NCBI GenBank assembly: GCA_002774355.1
Contig: PEYN01000022.1
Location: 1-42,821, forward strand
Reading direction: 5' to 3'
DNA length: 42,821 nt
Source: Candidatus Marinimicrobia bacterium CG08_land_8_20_14_0_20_45_22
GTDB taxonomy: Bacteria; Fidelibacterota; UBA2242
Numbering within the stretch: the first letter of the stretch is position 1; each line of letters begins with the position of its first letter. The notes beneath the pieces are model-generated. The model was not told the origin of the DNA and made no database searches. It was given only the letters and a program-made list of their open reading frames with translations. Both the position numbers and the translations under genes were made by a program. Of the stretch, positions 33,683 to 42,435 are shown piece after piece.

Positions 33683-34933
33683 TCAAATCTTGATAATCTG
33701 AGATCGGTCTTTTCCAACAGAAACGTGAGAGATTTTCGTTTCGAGTAATTCGGAGATAGTTTCTAAATATACTTTAGCATTGTTCGGCAAAATTTCGTAT
33801 CGGTTGCATTGAGTAATGTCGGTTTTCCAACCTTTTAGGGTTATGAAGTGGGGGATGGCATCCAAAAGATCAATTTCAGGGATTGAGCCATTTTCATAGC
33901 CGGTGCATATTTTGATTTCGTCCAGTTCGTCGAGCACATCGAGTTTGGTTATGGCAATAGATGAAAAACCGTTAATCCGGCAAGAGTATTTTCCAACGGC
34001 GGCATCAAACCAACCGCACCGGCGTTTGCGCCGTGTCGTTGCGCCGATTTCACCGCCACGTTGCTGGAGAAAATCGCCGGTTGCATCGAAGAGTTCTGTT
34101 GGAAAAGGACCGGCGCCGACGCGGGTGGTGTAGGCTTTGAAAATGCCGATAATCTTGTCGATATGACGTGGACTAATACCGAGTCCGGTGCAAATGCCGC
34201 CTGCGGTTGTGCTGGAAGAAGTAACGAACGGATAACTGCCGAAATCGACGTCCAGCATGGTTCCTTGCGCTCCTTCAACGAGAATCCGTTTGTTTTCATG
34301 AATATACCGATCCAGCAAGGAAATAGTGTCTTCGGAATATTGGGCAATGCGTTCAGCGGCGGTGAAAAACTCGGGTAATTGCGATTCCAGTTCCGGAAGG
34401 ATTTCTTTCGTAACAACACCTGCTTGCCCAGCGCGGAAGATTTTTTCCGCCATGTTCATCTTGAGATGTGAGATATCTTTCAGGTCTTTGATCTGTATTC
34501 CCGTACGGTTGATTTTATCGGAATAACAGGGTCCGATGCCGCGTTTGGTCGTGCCGATGGCTTTTTTCCCCAAAGATAATTCCGAGTATGCGTCGTATGC
34601 TTTGTGTAAAGGTGTGACGACATGCGCCAGTAAGGAGATGTGAATACGGTTTTGGGTCTCAATTCCGCGTCGTTGAAGGTGATCGATTTCGTTTGATAGC
34701 CCAATTGGGTCGATAACCATGCCGTTTCCGAGAATGCACTCGGATTTTGGGTGAAGAATTCCGCTGGGGACCTGATGCAAAATCGTTTCCTCGTTTCCGA
34801 CGAGGATCGTGTGTCCCGCGTTGGCGCCGCCTTGATAACGAGCAACGACTTCCGAGGATTTACACAGTGCGTCAACAATCTTGCCTTTTCCCTCATCGCC
34901 CCATTGACCGCCGATTACTGCCGTTACTGACAT
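33683..34933 (-). CDS. purA: Adenylosuccinate synthetase
   Basis: A 416-residue enzyme joining IMP and aspartate with GTP, the first step to AMP. It has the P-loop GGQWGDEGKGKIVDALC with the catalytic Asp, GPCYSDKINRTGIQ, VEGAQGTMLDVDFGSYPFVTSS, and TTRRKRRCGWFD for IMP/aspartate binding, then KLDVLD for guanine. The length is slightly short but complete. The AGGG site and ATG lie only 17 bases after a terminator-like hairpin. Confidence 0.97.
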   Translation of the reverse strand: MSVTAVIGGQWGDEGKGKIVDALCKSSEVVARYQGGANAGHTILVGNEETILHQVPSGILHPKSECILGNGMVIDPIGLSNEIDHLQRRGIETQNRIHISLLAHVVTPLHKAYDAYSELSLGKKAIGTTKRGIGPCYSDKINRTGIQIKDLKDISHLKMNMAEKIFRAGQAGVVTKEILPELESQLPEFFTAAERIAQYSEDTISLLDRYIHENKRILVEGAQGTMLDVDFGSYPFVTSSSTTAGGICTGLGISPRHIDKIIGIFKAYTTRVGAGPFPTELFDATGDFLQQRGGEIGATTRRKRRCGWFDAAVGKYSCRINGFSSIAITKLDVLDELDEIKICTGYENGSIPEIDLLDAIPHFITLKGWKTDITQCNRYEILPNNAKVYLETISELLETKISHVSVGKDRSQIIKI

Positions 34934-34950
34934 GATATTTCCCTAAAATA

Positions 34951-34978
34951 TAAAATGCTCCCGGATGGGAGCACTTTA
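34951..34978 (-). terminator. Terminator-like hairpin between secF and purA
   Basis: TGCTCCC (34956-34962), a GGAT loop, then GGGAGCA (34967-34973). The stem is extended by four A/T pairs beyond one mismatch. On the minus strand it is followed by TTTTATATTTTAG, so it looks like an intrinsic terminator for secDF. The purA start codon follows 17 bases later. Confidence 0.75.
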
Positions 34979-34997
34979 TGATTACGGTTAGAAATGA

Positions 34998-35879
34998 TCA
35001 TTTCTTGGTGGGTTTGAATTTACGCGCCCAGAAAACGACGACGGGTCCGGCAATGTAAATCGTCGAATAAGTTCCGGCGATACTTCCGACTGTCATCGCA
35101 ATGGCGAAAATGCGAACTTCACCCGGTACAAACAAGAGGCAAAGCACAACGAAGAAAACGGTCAAGTCGGTGATGATCGTCCGTGCGAGTGTCTCGTTGA
35201 TGCTGACGTCCATAATACGCTCGTAGTTCTCGTTGCGCAGAACTTTCAGATTCTCGCGGACGCGGTCGAAAATGACGATCGTGTCATTCAGCGAGTAACC
35301 GATGATTGTCAGGAAAGCCGCGATCGTTGTCAGCGATACCTCCAGACGGAAAACGGTGAAAACCGTCAGCGTGATGAGTACGTCATGCAGAAGAGAGAGA
35401 ATCGCTCCAATGGCGTATTGAAATTCAAACCGAACGGCAATGTAAATCCCGATCACGATGAACGAGAAAAAGATCGCCAGTAGTGCGTCGCCGCGCAATT
35501 CCTTTCCGATTTTCGGTCCGACTTGCTCAATTTTTAGAATGTCGGTGTCGGTGATGCCGAATGTCGATTTGAAGACTTCCCGGATATTTCCTTTGTCGTC
35601 GCTTTGTGGAATGCGGATGATGAATTCGTTTCGGCCGGATTTTTGGATCATGCTGTTTGCCAAGCCAACCGTTGCGAGCGCTCCGCGAACGTCAGCGACC
35701 TCCATCGGTTTTTGAAATTGTACCTGCACCAACGTGCCACCGGTAAAATCGATTCCGAAGTTCAAACCGCGGAATATCAGTGAAACCAATCCGATCGCGA
35801 TGATAATGAGCGAGATCGATATAGCTGTCTTGCTGTATTTAATGAAAGGAAAATCAGTTTTTTTTATAATTCTTATCAT
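34998..35879 (-). CDS. secF: Protein translocase subunit SecF
   Basis: A 293-residue RND-type membrane protein with six helices. Helix 1 (SISLIIIAIGLVSLIF) is followed by FGIDFTGGTLVQVQF in the periplasmic domain. The membrane core ends with GYSLNDTIVIFDRVREN and a final GPVVVFWARKF. With SecD it uses proton flow to help pull proteins through SecYEG. Confidence 0.96.
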   Translation of the reverse strand: MIRIIKKTDFPFIKYSKTAISISLIIIAIGLVSLIFRGLNFGIDFTGGTLVQVQFQKPMEVADVRGALATVGLANSMIQKSGRNEFIIRIPQSDDKGNIREVFKSTFGITDTDILKIEQVGPKIGKELRGDALLAIFFSFIVIGIYIAVRFEFQYAIGAILSLLHDVLITLTVFTVFRLEVSLTTIAAFLTIIGYSLNDTIVIFDRVRENLKVLRNENYERIMDVSINETLARTIITDLTVFFVVLCLLFVPGEVRIFAIAMTVGSIAGTYSTIYIAGPVVVFWARKFKPTKK

Positions 35880-35894
35880 ATTCGTACATCCTGA

Positions 35895-37805
35895 TTATAT
35901 GCTGAGTGTTTTGAGCACGTGGCGGTCGGTTCTCCAGTTATAGAACGTGCGCGTCACGAAAATCGCCGTAAACATGCTGGATGTGATGCCCCAGAAAAGC
36001 GTCACGGCGAAACCTTTGACCGGCCCTGTTCCGAACTGCATGAGAATAAGAGCCGTCAAAAGCGTCGTGATGTTCGAATCCAGAATTGCGGACAATGCGC
36101 GGCTGTAACCAGTTTCGATGGCGGCTTTCACCGTTTTGCCACGTTCGAGTTCTTCTCTAATACGTTCGAAAATCAGAACGTTCGCATCGACCGCCATACC
36201 GATTGTGAGAACCAAACCGGCGATACCGGGCAATGTCAGAGTAGCGCGAAGCATTGCCATAATTGCCATTGTAAATATCATGTTCAGTATCAGCGCCATG
36301 TTGGCCAGCAGTCCAGAATTCCGATAGTAAAAGAACATAAAAATCATCACAATGAGAAGTGCAAGGGCGCCGATTTGCGTTCCGATCACGATGGAGTCTT
36401 TTCCGAGAGATGGTCCGATGGTTCTTTCTTCGATCACGTCCACCTGCGCGGGTAGCGCCCCGGCGCGGAGAACGATGGCAATATTCTTGGCTTCATTCAT
36501 ATCTTCCAAACCTTCGATGTATCCGGAGCCGTTCGGAATTTTGGAGCGGATGGAAGGAGCCATATAGACTTTTTCATCGAGTACGATGGCGAGGCGTTTG
36601 CCAATGTTGGAACCCGTCAGGCGCGAGAAAATTTTAGCGCCTTCGTTATTCATTCCAAAGTTGACGATTGGCTGACCCGCGGTCTGTGCGCCCGCGCCGC
36701 CAACGGTCGCTGATGCTTTGGTAATATATTTTCCTTGAAGGCCTGCTTCGTTATTGAGATGATAAAGAATATAAAAGCTTTCCGTTTTTCCATCCTGCAT
36801 TGTCATCTTTTCAGGTTTAGCCGACCATAGAAACTTGGAGTCGTACGGTCTTAACTTGTCGACTGCAGGATTTCCAAGAATTTTTTTAACGGCAAAGACA
36901 TTACGCTCCGGAACGCCGATCATTCCATTGACATTGCGTAACAAGGAAGAGAACGGTTTGTCTGCGAACATTGCTTCATCGACGATGACAGATGAATCAG
37001 TCGTTTCAGATTGCTTCGAAGTGCCAACCGAGGTTCTGCCAAGCAATTCGTTGACGCTGACTGATTTGTCTTTGGATTCTTTAAAAGCAACGGTCGAATC
37101 ATTAGCGGCGACGGCTTCTTTGACGATGTCCGTTTTGCCCGTTTTTAGGTAATTGTCAACAGAGGCGATGAAAGATTGCGTGACTTCCGGTTCTTTGAGG
37201 AGGTTGAATTCCATCAAAGCGGTGCTCTGGATGAGTTGGCGCGCCCTCGCGGCATCCTGAATGCCGGCTAGCTCGACGATGATCCTATATTCGCCCGCCT
37301 TTTGAATCGTCGGTTCGGAAACGCCGAACTGATCGACGCGGTTGCGGATGATTTCCAGCGCACGGCGCATGGCGTCTTTGGATTCGTCTTTCAGGCTTTG
37401 AACAATGTCAGAATTCTTGTAGCCACGGTTCGTAAAATAGCGGACAAGTCTGAAATTGTTTTTCTCGACGTTTCTTTCAAATACAGAAAAGAAATCTTCA
37501 TTAGTCGCTTTTGCTTCCTGTGTTGTAGCCTGAAGGATTGTATAGAATTCAGACGTTTTGTTAGAAGCGATCGTCTCGACTAATTTGGGGAGATTTAGTT
37601 CGAGAACGACATGCATGCCGCCCTGAAGGTCTAATCCCAGCCGGATGATCCGGCTCTCGTATTTATCCAAATTGCCGGCGGTTTTTAAACTCTCCATTTT
37701 GGCTGGAGACATCAAGTTGTACGCAAAAGTCCAGTATAGCGAATAAAGCGCCAGTACAACTGCTACGCCGATGATTATGAATCGAATGTTTGTCTTTTTG
37801 AACAT
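35895..37805 (-). CDS. secD: Protein translocase subunit SecD
   Basis: A 636-residue protein. The N-terminal helix is followed by LGLDLQGGMHVVLELNL, then a large periplasmic domain with RNRVDQFGVSEPTIQKAGEY-type core. The membrane part has IGMAVDANVLIFERIREELE. An insert of Ser/Thr/Asp-rich sequence lies around residues 215-280. A GAGGTG site precedes ATG 37805. No yajC is adjacent. Confidence 0.96.
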   Translation of the reverse strand: MFKKTNIRFIIIGVAVVLALYSLYWTFAYNLMSPAKMESLKTAGNLDKYESRIIRLGLDLQGGMHVVLELNLPKLVETIASNKTSEFYTILQATTQEAKATNEDFFSVFERNVEKNNFRLVRYFTNRGYKNSDIVQSLKDESKDAMRRALEIIRNRVDQFGVSEPTIQKAGEYRIIVELAGIQDAARARQLIQSTALMEFNLLKEPEVTQSFIASVDNYLKTGKTDIVKEAVAANDSTVAFKESKDKSVSVNELLGRTSVGTSKQSETTDSSVIVDEAMFADKPFSSLLRNVNGMIGVPERNVFAVKKILGNPAVDKLRPYDSKFLWSAKPEKMTMQDGKTESFYILYHLNNEAGLQGKYITKASATVGGAGAQTAGQPIVNFGMNNEGAKIFSRLTGSNIGKRLAIVLDEKVYMAPSIRSKIPNGSGYIEGLEDMNEAKNIAIVLRAGALPAQVDVIEERTIGPSLGKDSIVIGTQIGALALLIVMIFMFFYYRNSGLLANMALILNMIFTMAIMAMLRATLTLPGIAGLVLTIGMAVDANVLIFERIREELERGKTVKAAIETGYSRALSAILDSNITTLLTALILMQFGTGPVKGFAVTLFWGITSSMFTAIFVTRTFYNWRTDRHVLKTLSI

Positions 37806-37857
37806 TTATTTTCACCTCAATAAAAATGCGCATTCAACGTTTTATAAAAAGCGGTTG

Positions 37858-37886
37858 AATTTAACAGAGATAAGGACTTAAGTCAA
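37858..37886 (-). promoter_or_regulatory. Sigma-70-type promoter for secD-secF
   Basis: On the minus strand, TTGACT (37886-37881), a 17-nt spacer, and TAAATT (37863-37858), again within TGTTAAATTC. Transcription would start near 37851, giving a leader of about 46 nt before the secD ATG. Confidence 0.75.
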
Positions 37887-37931
37887 CGAAAAAGCCAAGA
37901 AGGGACATACTTTTTATGCCGTATGAATCAT

Positions 37932-39371
37932 TCAGTCCTGAATAAATATGTAGGCACGGGTCAATTCCCTGTCGCCGCGAGTTACGACAATTGGATACTT
38001 TTTGCCGTTGCCATCTATGGAATACTTATTCCAATTTAGCCGGCGGATATCGATCAAACTATTGCGGTCTTCTCCATCGTTAACAGCATTTCGCGGTACA
38101 TAACCTTTTAAATTGACTTTCAGTTCAGAACTTGTTTCTCCCGGAATAGAAACGTCTATAATTTTGATTTTATCACTGCGCCGTACGCTCAGCGTCTGGT
38201 CGCTGACAATTCGCTTTTGAGAGCCGTTGACTTCGATCAGATAAGTGATATTATCAATTGGTTTTCCAATAGCTTCTACATGTACGTTACCAATTACCTG
38301 ATTATCCCGCCGGACAATGATGGATGTTGGTTTCTGAATCAAAATCGGCTTTTGAAAATCTTGCTCCGAGCCGGCGCCGATTACGTCGCAAGTGATACCG
38401 CGGTTATAATTGGACTCGATATGAGTTATTTGTAGGACGTCACCAACATTGACTTGTATAGAGCCTTTGTTTTCGACGAGTTTGGTTTCGGCGTTATGGA
38501 TTGAAACCAGCATGTAAATCAACTTCGGCGGTTCAAATAAAACGGCCGGTTGCTCTGGCTCTACGCCAATAAGTTTAAAAAATTCATTGATGGCGTAATT
38601 GTGATAGCGAATTTTCAGATCGACACTTTTCAGGCTCTTAGACGATTCAATGCCGAAAGCCGGGATGTGAAGATTTGTCACGGCGTAATAGGTTGCCGAC
38701 TTTCTTTGTTCCGGAAACTTGGTGTCTTTTGCCAGCGTATTGGTATTCATAAAGTGGAAAGCGTGCTCCGGAATCTCGACCCGTTCATTGATACGCTCGA
38801 TGACTTTTCTGGCCATTTCCTCGAGCTTTAGAGTATCATTTCCGAAAATCAGTTGACTGGCGTCTGCGATGATCGATTGGCCGTAACGACGTGGATTGCG
38901 GTTTTCATCAATGTAGGTGTCGCTGTAGAAGCCACTGCCATCGTGCAGATTCAGAAAAAGATCACATTCGGACATTAATTCCTTGACGATTTCCACGATA
39001 TGATCTTCAACGTCTTGGGGCGTATCTCGATCAAAGCGCCTGTTCATATCTCCATTGACGCCCCGGTTATTCAAAATGATAGAGCGAAAATTAGCGCGCG
39101 GGATAATGATCAGATTCCCCCGGTCAAGTACAAGGTCTGGATAAAGATCGGCTGATAAATAACCACCCGGTTCGTCGCCCTGAATCCCGCCCAAAATGAA
39201 GATAGTCTTGCCATCGAAACGCCCATATAATTTATAGACACACAGTTCGTTGGATGTGTTTTCAAAATAGACTTTATATTCGCGCGACGGACGTTTGACT
39301 TCAGCCGATATGTTTCCAATAGCCAAGCAGAGAATTACTCCCAGAATAAGAAATATTTTTGTGTGTTTAAT
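37932..39371 (-). CDS. Csd4/Pgp1-like M14 peptidoglycan DL-carboxypeptidase
   Basis: A protein of 479 residues if it starts at the ATT at 39371. The M14-type zinc site has the Csd4 form: GGIQGDEPGG gives Gln64 and Glu67 where other carboxypeptidases have His and Glu, and NLHDGSGFY gives His143. Glu242 in FGIESSK fits the catalytic Glu. GDMNRRF matches the family arginine region. Two beta domains follow, as in Csd4. In Helicobacter, Csd4 cuts peptidoglycan tripeptides to dipeptides. The ATG/GTG/TTG rule would start at a TTG at 39326 and cut the signal peptide in half. Starting at ATT restores KHTKIFLILGVILCLAIG-NISA, with GGAG 8 nt upstream. The gene overlaps the LDT-type gene by one to three bases. 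Confidence 0.85.
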   Translation of the reverse strand: MKHTKIFLILGVILCLAIGNISAEVKRPSREYKVYFENTSNELCVYKLYGRFDGKTIFILGGIQGDEPGGYLSADLYPDLVLDRGNLIIIPRANFRSIILNNRGVNGDMNRRFDRDTPQDVEDHIVEIVKELMSECDLFLNLHDGSGFYSDTYIDENRNPRRYGQSIIADASQLIFGNDTLKLEEMARKVIERINERVEIPEHAFHFMNTNTLAKDTKFPEQRKSATYYAVTNLHIPAFGIESSKSLKSVDLKIRYHNYAINEFFKLIGVEPEQPAVLFEPPKLIYMLVSIHNAETKLVENKGSIQVNVGDVLQITHIESNYNRGITCDVIGAGSEQDFQKPILIQKPTSIIVRRDNQVIGNVHVEAIGKPIDNITYLIEVNGSQKRIVSDQTLSVRRSDKIKIIDVSIPGETSSELKVNLKGYVPRNAVNDGEDRNSLIDIRRLNWNKYSIDGNGKKYPIVVTRGDRELTRAYIFIQD

Positions 39372-40629
39372 TGTCTTTTCTCCATTCTTCTTTAATGATT
39401 TTTAAATCGCCGGGAAAGCCCTTGATCGTCATCGTTTTCACTCCGGCATCGCGATAATTGTCAGCCTGATAAATCTGAAGGAAAGAAACATTCCAAACCT
39501 GTTTTTCGGTTGATTGAACCTTCAAAGCGCTTCGTTCAACGCTGACTTTTTTACCAGATTGAAACAATTCTGACTTATATTTTCGCCAACCGCCCAGATC
39601 ATATTCACCGGTAGAAAAATTCGGATCGTAAAATGCCAAATAGGCTTCAATGCCCTGTTTTTCCCATGCATTTTCCCAGCTCTTTAGAAATTGCTCAATC
39701 ATTTCCTCGGTCGAAATCCGCGCTGAAGACGGTTTAAAGTTTTCCTGCATGATCTTCCATTGGGATTTGAACGGTATTAAAATTAGCTGCTTCTGGCCTT
39801 CACTGTAAAAGGTCAGGCTTAGATAGCGCTGGCGGAATTTCAAGTGGGTTTCCTTGTCGGAAATTAGAACATAAACCTTGTCAATTATGACCGGTTTCCA
39901 TTTGTAAGTTTTTTCAAGTCCGGACTTGTATTCCTTGAACTTCGCCAAATTGCGTCCACTTCCATCAATGTATTTGGGATCATAGTATGAACAATAAGCA
40001 GATATATCTCCGCTGTCCCAGCTTTGTGCCCAGCCGTTGGTAAATTCTGACCAATGGTTGGTTGCAGATACATAATCTGTTTGATCGACAGAATATGCGG
40101 ATAAATTGTCCAGAATTATGACGGGTGTTTGATCGATATCGATATATTTTTTGAGGCCGAGAATTTGGCTGTTTTCCATCGAAATACAGCCTTCGGTGAT
40201 AAAATCCTTGAAGGCTTCGTCGCGACCGTGAATCCAGATGTTCGATCCGTTTCTCTTTTGGAGACGATCGACGAAGTTTGGATAATCAATGATAAAAGCG
40301 ATCGGACCAAACTTTGCGGTCAGTTTATTGTCCGGAACCCGCCCGTTAATATAATAAATTCCTTCGGGCGTTCTTAAATCGCCGCGGTGTTCCTTATCCC
40401 CGCTCCGACGGCCGGTTGTGATTTTGTATTCTTTCACAATTTTTATAGTGCCAGGTGCATCGCTATTGATGATGAAAATCTTTTGGTGAGTTTTGTCCGC
40501 TACCAAAACATAACCAGTCGAATCGGCGGAAATGTTGATCACGTTAGAAATCAGATTCTCGGCAAAAGTAGTGAGCGGTAAAAAAAGCAATGTTATTGCA
40601 ATAAATATTTGTCGAGGTATCATCAGCAT
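39367..40629 (-). CDS. Csd6/Pgp2-like YkuD-domain peptidoglycan peptidase with two NTF2-like domains
   Basis: A 420-residue exported protein. I chose the ATG at 40629 (AGGA 8 nt upstream), which begins a good signal peptide (MLMIPRQIFIAITLLFLPL...FAEN); ATG 40662 adds 11 residues. The YkuD (L,D-transpeptidase fold) domain is residues about 35-180, with RTPEGIYYI, catalytic His134 (WIHG) and Cys148 (TEGCISM). Two NTF2-like domains follow (about 190-300 and 307-420), each with the pattern W...AY...YDP...G.....YKS. Helicobacter Csd6 has the same YkuD plus NTF2 design, with one NTF2 domain, and acts as an L,D-carboxypeptidase. It is coupled to the Csd4-like gene. Confidence 0.82.
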   Translation of the reverse strand: MLMIPRQIFIAITLLFLPLTTFAENLISNVINISADSTGYVLVADKTHQKIFIINSDAPGTIKIVKEYKITTGRRSGDKEHRGDLRTPEGIYYINGRVPDNKLTAKFGPIAFIIDYPNFVDRLQKRNGSNIWIHGRDEAFKDFITEGCISMENSQILGLKKYIDIDQTPVIILDNLSAYSVDQTDYVSATNHWSEFTNGWAQSWDSGDISAYCSYYDPKYIDGSGRNLAKFKEYKSGLEKTYKWKPVIIDKVYVLISDKETHLKFRQRYLSLTFYSEGQKQLILIPFKSQWKIMQENFKPSSARISTEEMIEQFLKSWENAWEKQGIEAYLAFYDPNFSTGEYDLGGWRKYKSELFQSGKKVSVERSALKVQSTEKQVWNVSFLQIYQADNYRDAGVKTMTIKGFPGDLKIIKEEWRKDN

Positions 40630-40743
40630 CCAGAATTTCCTATTTATCTCATATTTATTCATCTTTAGAACATGCCAAAGTTAGGAAGCAAAAAGGTTTT
40701 TTGAAATAGATTATCACGGTCTGGCATCAAATTCTGGCAGATT

Positions 40744-41697
40744 TTACTTCCGCGAACGAGCAATTCCTTTCAGTAGCGCAGATGCCATAAGTAACCGAAT
40801 AATGCCACTTGATAAAGGAAATGGCGTCAAGGAAAACAATCTTCTCAAGCAAGAACTAAAGATTTTTTGCCGCAGAACAATTCCAGCAAAAAGTTTAAAA
40901 GGATTTTTCTGCCGACTTTCGGTTGGAAAACGTTGCACGATATAATCGGCGCCGTACAGTTTTGACATTTCAGGGTGTTTTTGAATTAGATACGGAACGA
41001 CTTTACGTCCAAATATTTCTAAAATTTTCAACGCATCATTCAGCGAACGAAAATGATGATGGAGCACTGTAATTTTCGGATCGTGAAATAGTCTGTCCGG
41101 ATATTTTTGGTAAATGCGAAAAGCAAGTTCGGCATCCTCGCCGCCATACAAACGGAGATTTTCATCGAAGTATCCGACTTCTTCCAAAACTCGACGTCGA
41201 ACAGAGGTGTTGTTGAACAGAAAGACCTGAAACGGCATCGGCGCGCCGGAAGGATATTTTGTTGCGCCGCGCTTTCCGAAATAGAGGTAGTGCTGGTATT
41301 TATCGAGCGGAATCTCCGGCGCCGGGCGGATCGATCCAATGATTCCCATAATGTCGGTTTTGTCAAAGTGCGCGACGTGTCTGGCGATGAAATCCGACGC
41401 GACTTCCATATCGGCGTCGAGAAAGATGAGAATTTCACCGGTTGATCGTCGAATCCCGGTATTTCGTGTCACAGCGCGGTCTTGATTCTCTGAATGACTA
41501 ACGATCTGAAAGTTTTGTGGAAACGCCGATGTTTTTAAAAAATCGAGTGTACCATCTGTCGAGCAGTCATCGACAACGATTACTTCGTATTGACTTTCCG
41601 GATAAGTTTGGTTTGCCAGTGCCTTGAGAACAGCCGGTAGGGTCTGGACGGCATTAAAGGCGGGAACGATGACGGATACTTTTAACGGTTGATTCAT
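40744..41697 (-). CDS. Glycosyltransferase family 2 protein
   Basis: A 317-residue GT-A enzyme. The N-terminus is VSVIVPAFNAVQTLPAVLKAL, then VIVVDDCSTDGT, and the metal motif is LIFLDADMEV. GGEDAELAFRIYQ holds the acceptor-site ED. A C-terminal hydrophobic helix is present. It probably adds a sugar to a lipid-linked surface glycan. The ATG overlaps the methyltransferase stop (ATGA). Confidence 0.93.
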   Translation of the reverse strand: MNQPLKVSVIVPAFNAVQTLPAVLKALANQTYPESQYEVIVVDDCSTDGTLDFLKTSAFPQNFQIVSHSENQDRAVTRNTGIRRSTGEILIFLDADMEVASDFIARHVAHFDKTDIMGIIGSIRPAPEIPLDKYQHYLYFGKRGATKYPSGAPMPFQVFLFNNTSVRRRVLEEVGYFDENLRLYGGEDAELAFRIYQKYPDRLFHDPKITVLHHHFRSLNDALKILEIFGRKVVPYLIQKHPEMSKLYGADYIVQRFPTESRQKNPFKLFAGIVLRQKIFSSCLRRLFSLTPFPLSSGIIRLLMASALLKGIARSRK

Positions 41698-42428
41698 ACC
41701 GACAACTCCACTTTTTTAGCGACGATGACGGAGTGGTGGAATACATCAAAAATTTTCGGTAAAAGAATAGAGAAAAGTGCTCCCATCAGATTAGTTGGAA
41801 CAATCAGAAATGGAATGATAACAAACCGGAGAAAGGCAAATCGACGGAAGAGTTTTTTAAAAAGGTACAAATTCCAGAGTTGGGCAAGGACCTCGATGAA
41901 ATTCCCATACTTTTCGTAATGGAGAATCTCAAAATGATGTCGTGCAAGAAGTTCTCGCAATCCGAATTCAGTATATCGTCCGAAATCATAAGGTTGTTCG
42001 TGCTCTTCCCAGAAAAATGGTGTCGTAAGGAGCAAATAGCCGCCGATTTTTAAAACACGCCGGATTTCGGAGAGCGATTTCTCACAATCGAACAAGTGTT
42101 CAAATACTTCGGCGCACAGTACGCTATCGAAACATTCCGCTTGGAAGGGAATCATCTTCCCGTCGTAAAATACATCAATCGGTTCGTCCGTATGATCATG
42201 TCCTGCGTGAAAAACATCCAGACCGATGTGTTCTTTGACTCTGAACAAATAACTGTACGATTTGTTTCCGCATCCGAAATCCAGCATTCTGCCGGAAAGA
42301 AATTGGGCGTAACTCTCTAATCCACGATAAATTCCTTTTTTAACAAAATAGTAGGGATTTGTCAAAAGCGAGATAATTCCCGGTTCCAGTTTCTTTTGTC
42401 TGATATATTGTTTAATGGGACTCTGCAT
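41694..42428 (-). CDS. Class I SAM-dependent methyltransferase
   Basis: A 244-residue protein of the methyltransferase-11 type. The SAM loop is RMLDFGCGNKSYSYLF, the motif III-V region is FDSVLCAEVFEHLFDCEKSL and VLKIGGYLLLTTPFFWEEH. The C-terminal part has hydrophobic stretches that may touch the membrane. Between two glycosyltransferases it likely methylates a sugar or caps a polysaccharide; the target is unknown. Confidence 0.9.
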   Translation of the reverse strand: MQSPIKQYIRQKKLEPGIISLLTNPYYFVKKGIYRGLESYAQFLSGRMLDFGCGNKSYSYLFRVKEHIGLDVFHAGHDHTDEPIDVFYDGKMIPFQAECFDSVLCAEVFEHLFDCEKSLSEIRRVLKIGGYLLLTTPFFWEEHEQPYDFGRYTEFGLRELLARHHFEILHYEKYGNFIEVLAQLWNLYLFKKLFRRFAFLRFVIIPFLIVPTNLMGALFSILLPKIFDVFHHSVIVAKKVELSV

Positions 42429-42435
42429 GTGGATC

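Noticed and set aside
35919-36455. Plus-strand frame of 178 codons opposite secD
   Set aside because: It lies wholly within secD on the other strand, is rich in His, Arg and Cys, and has no recognisable motif.
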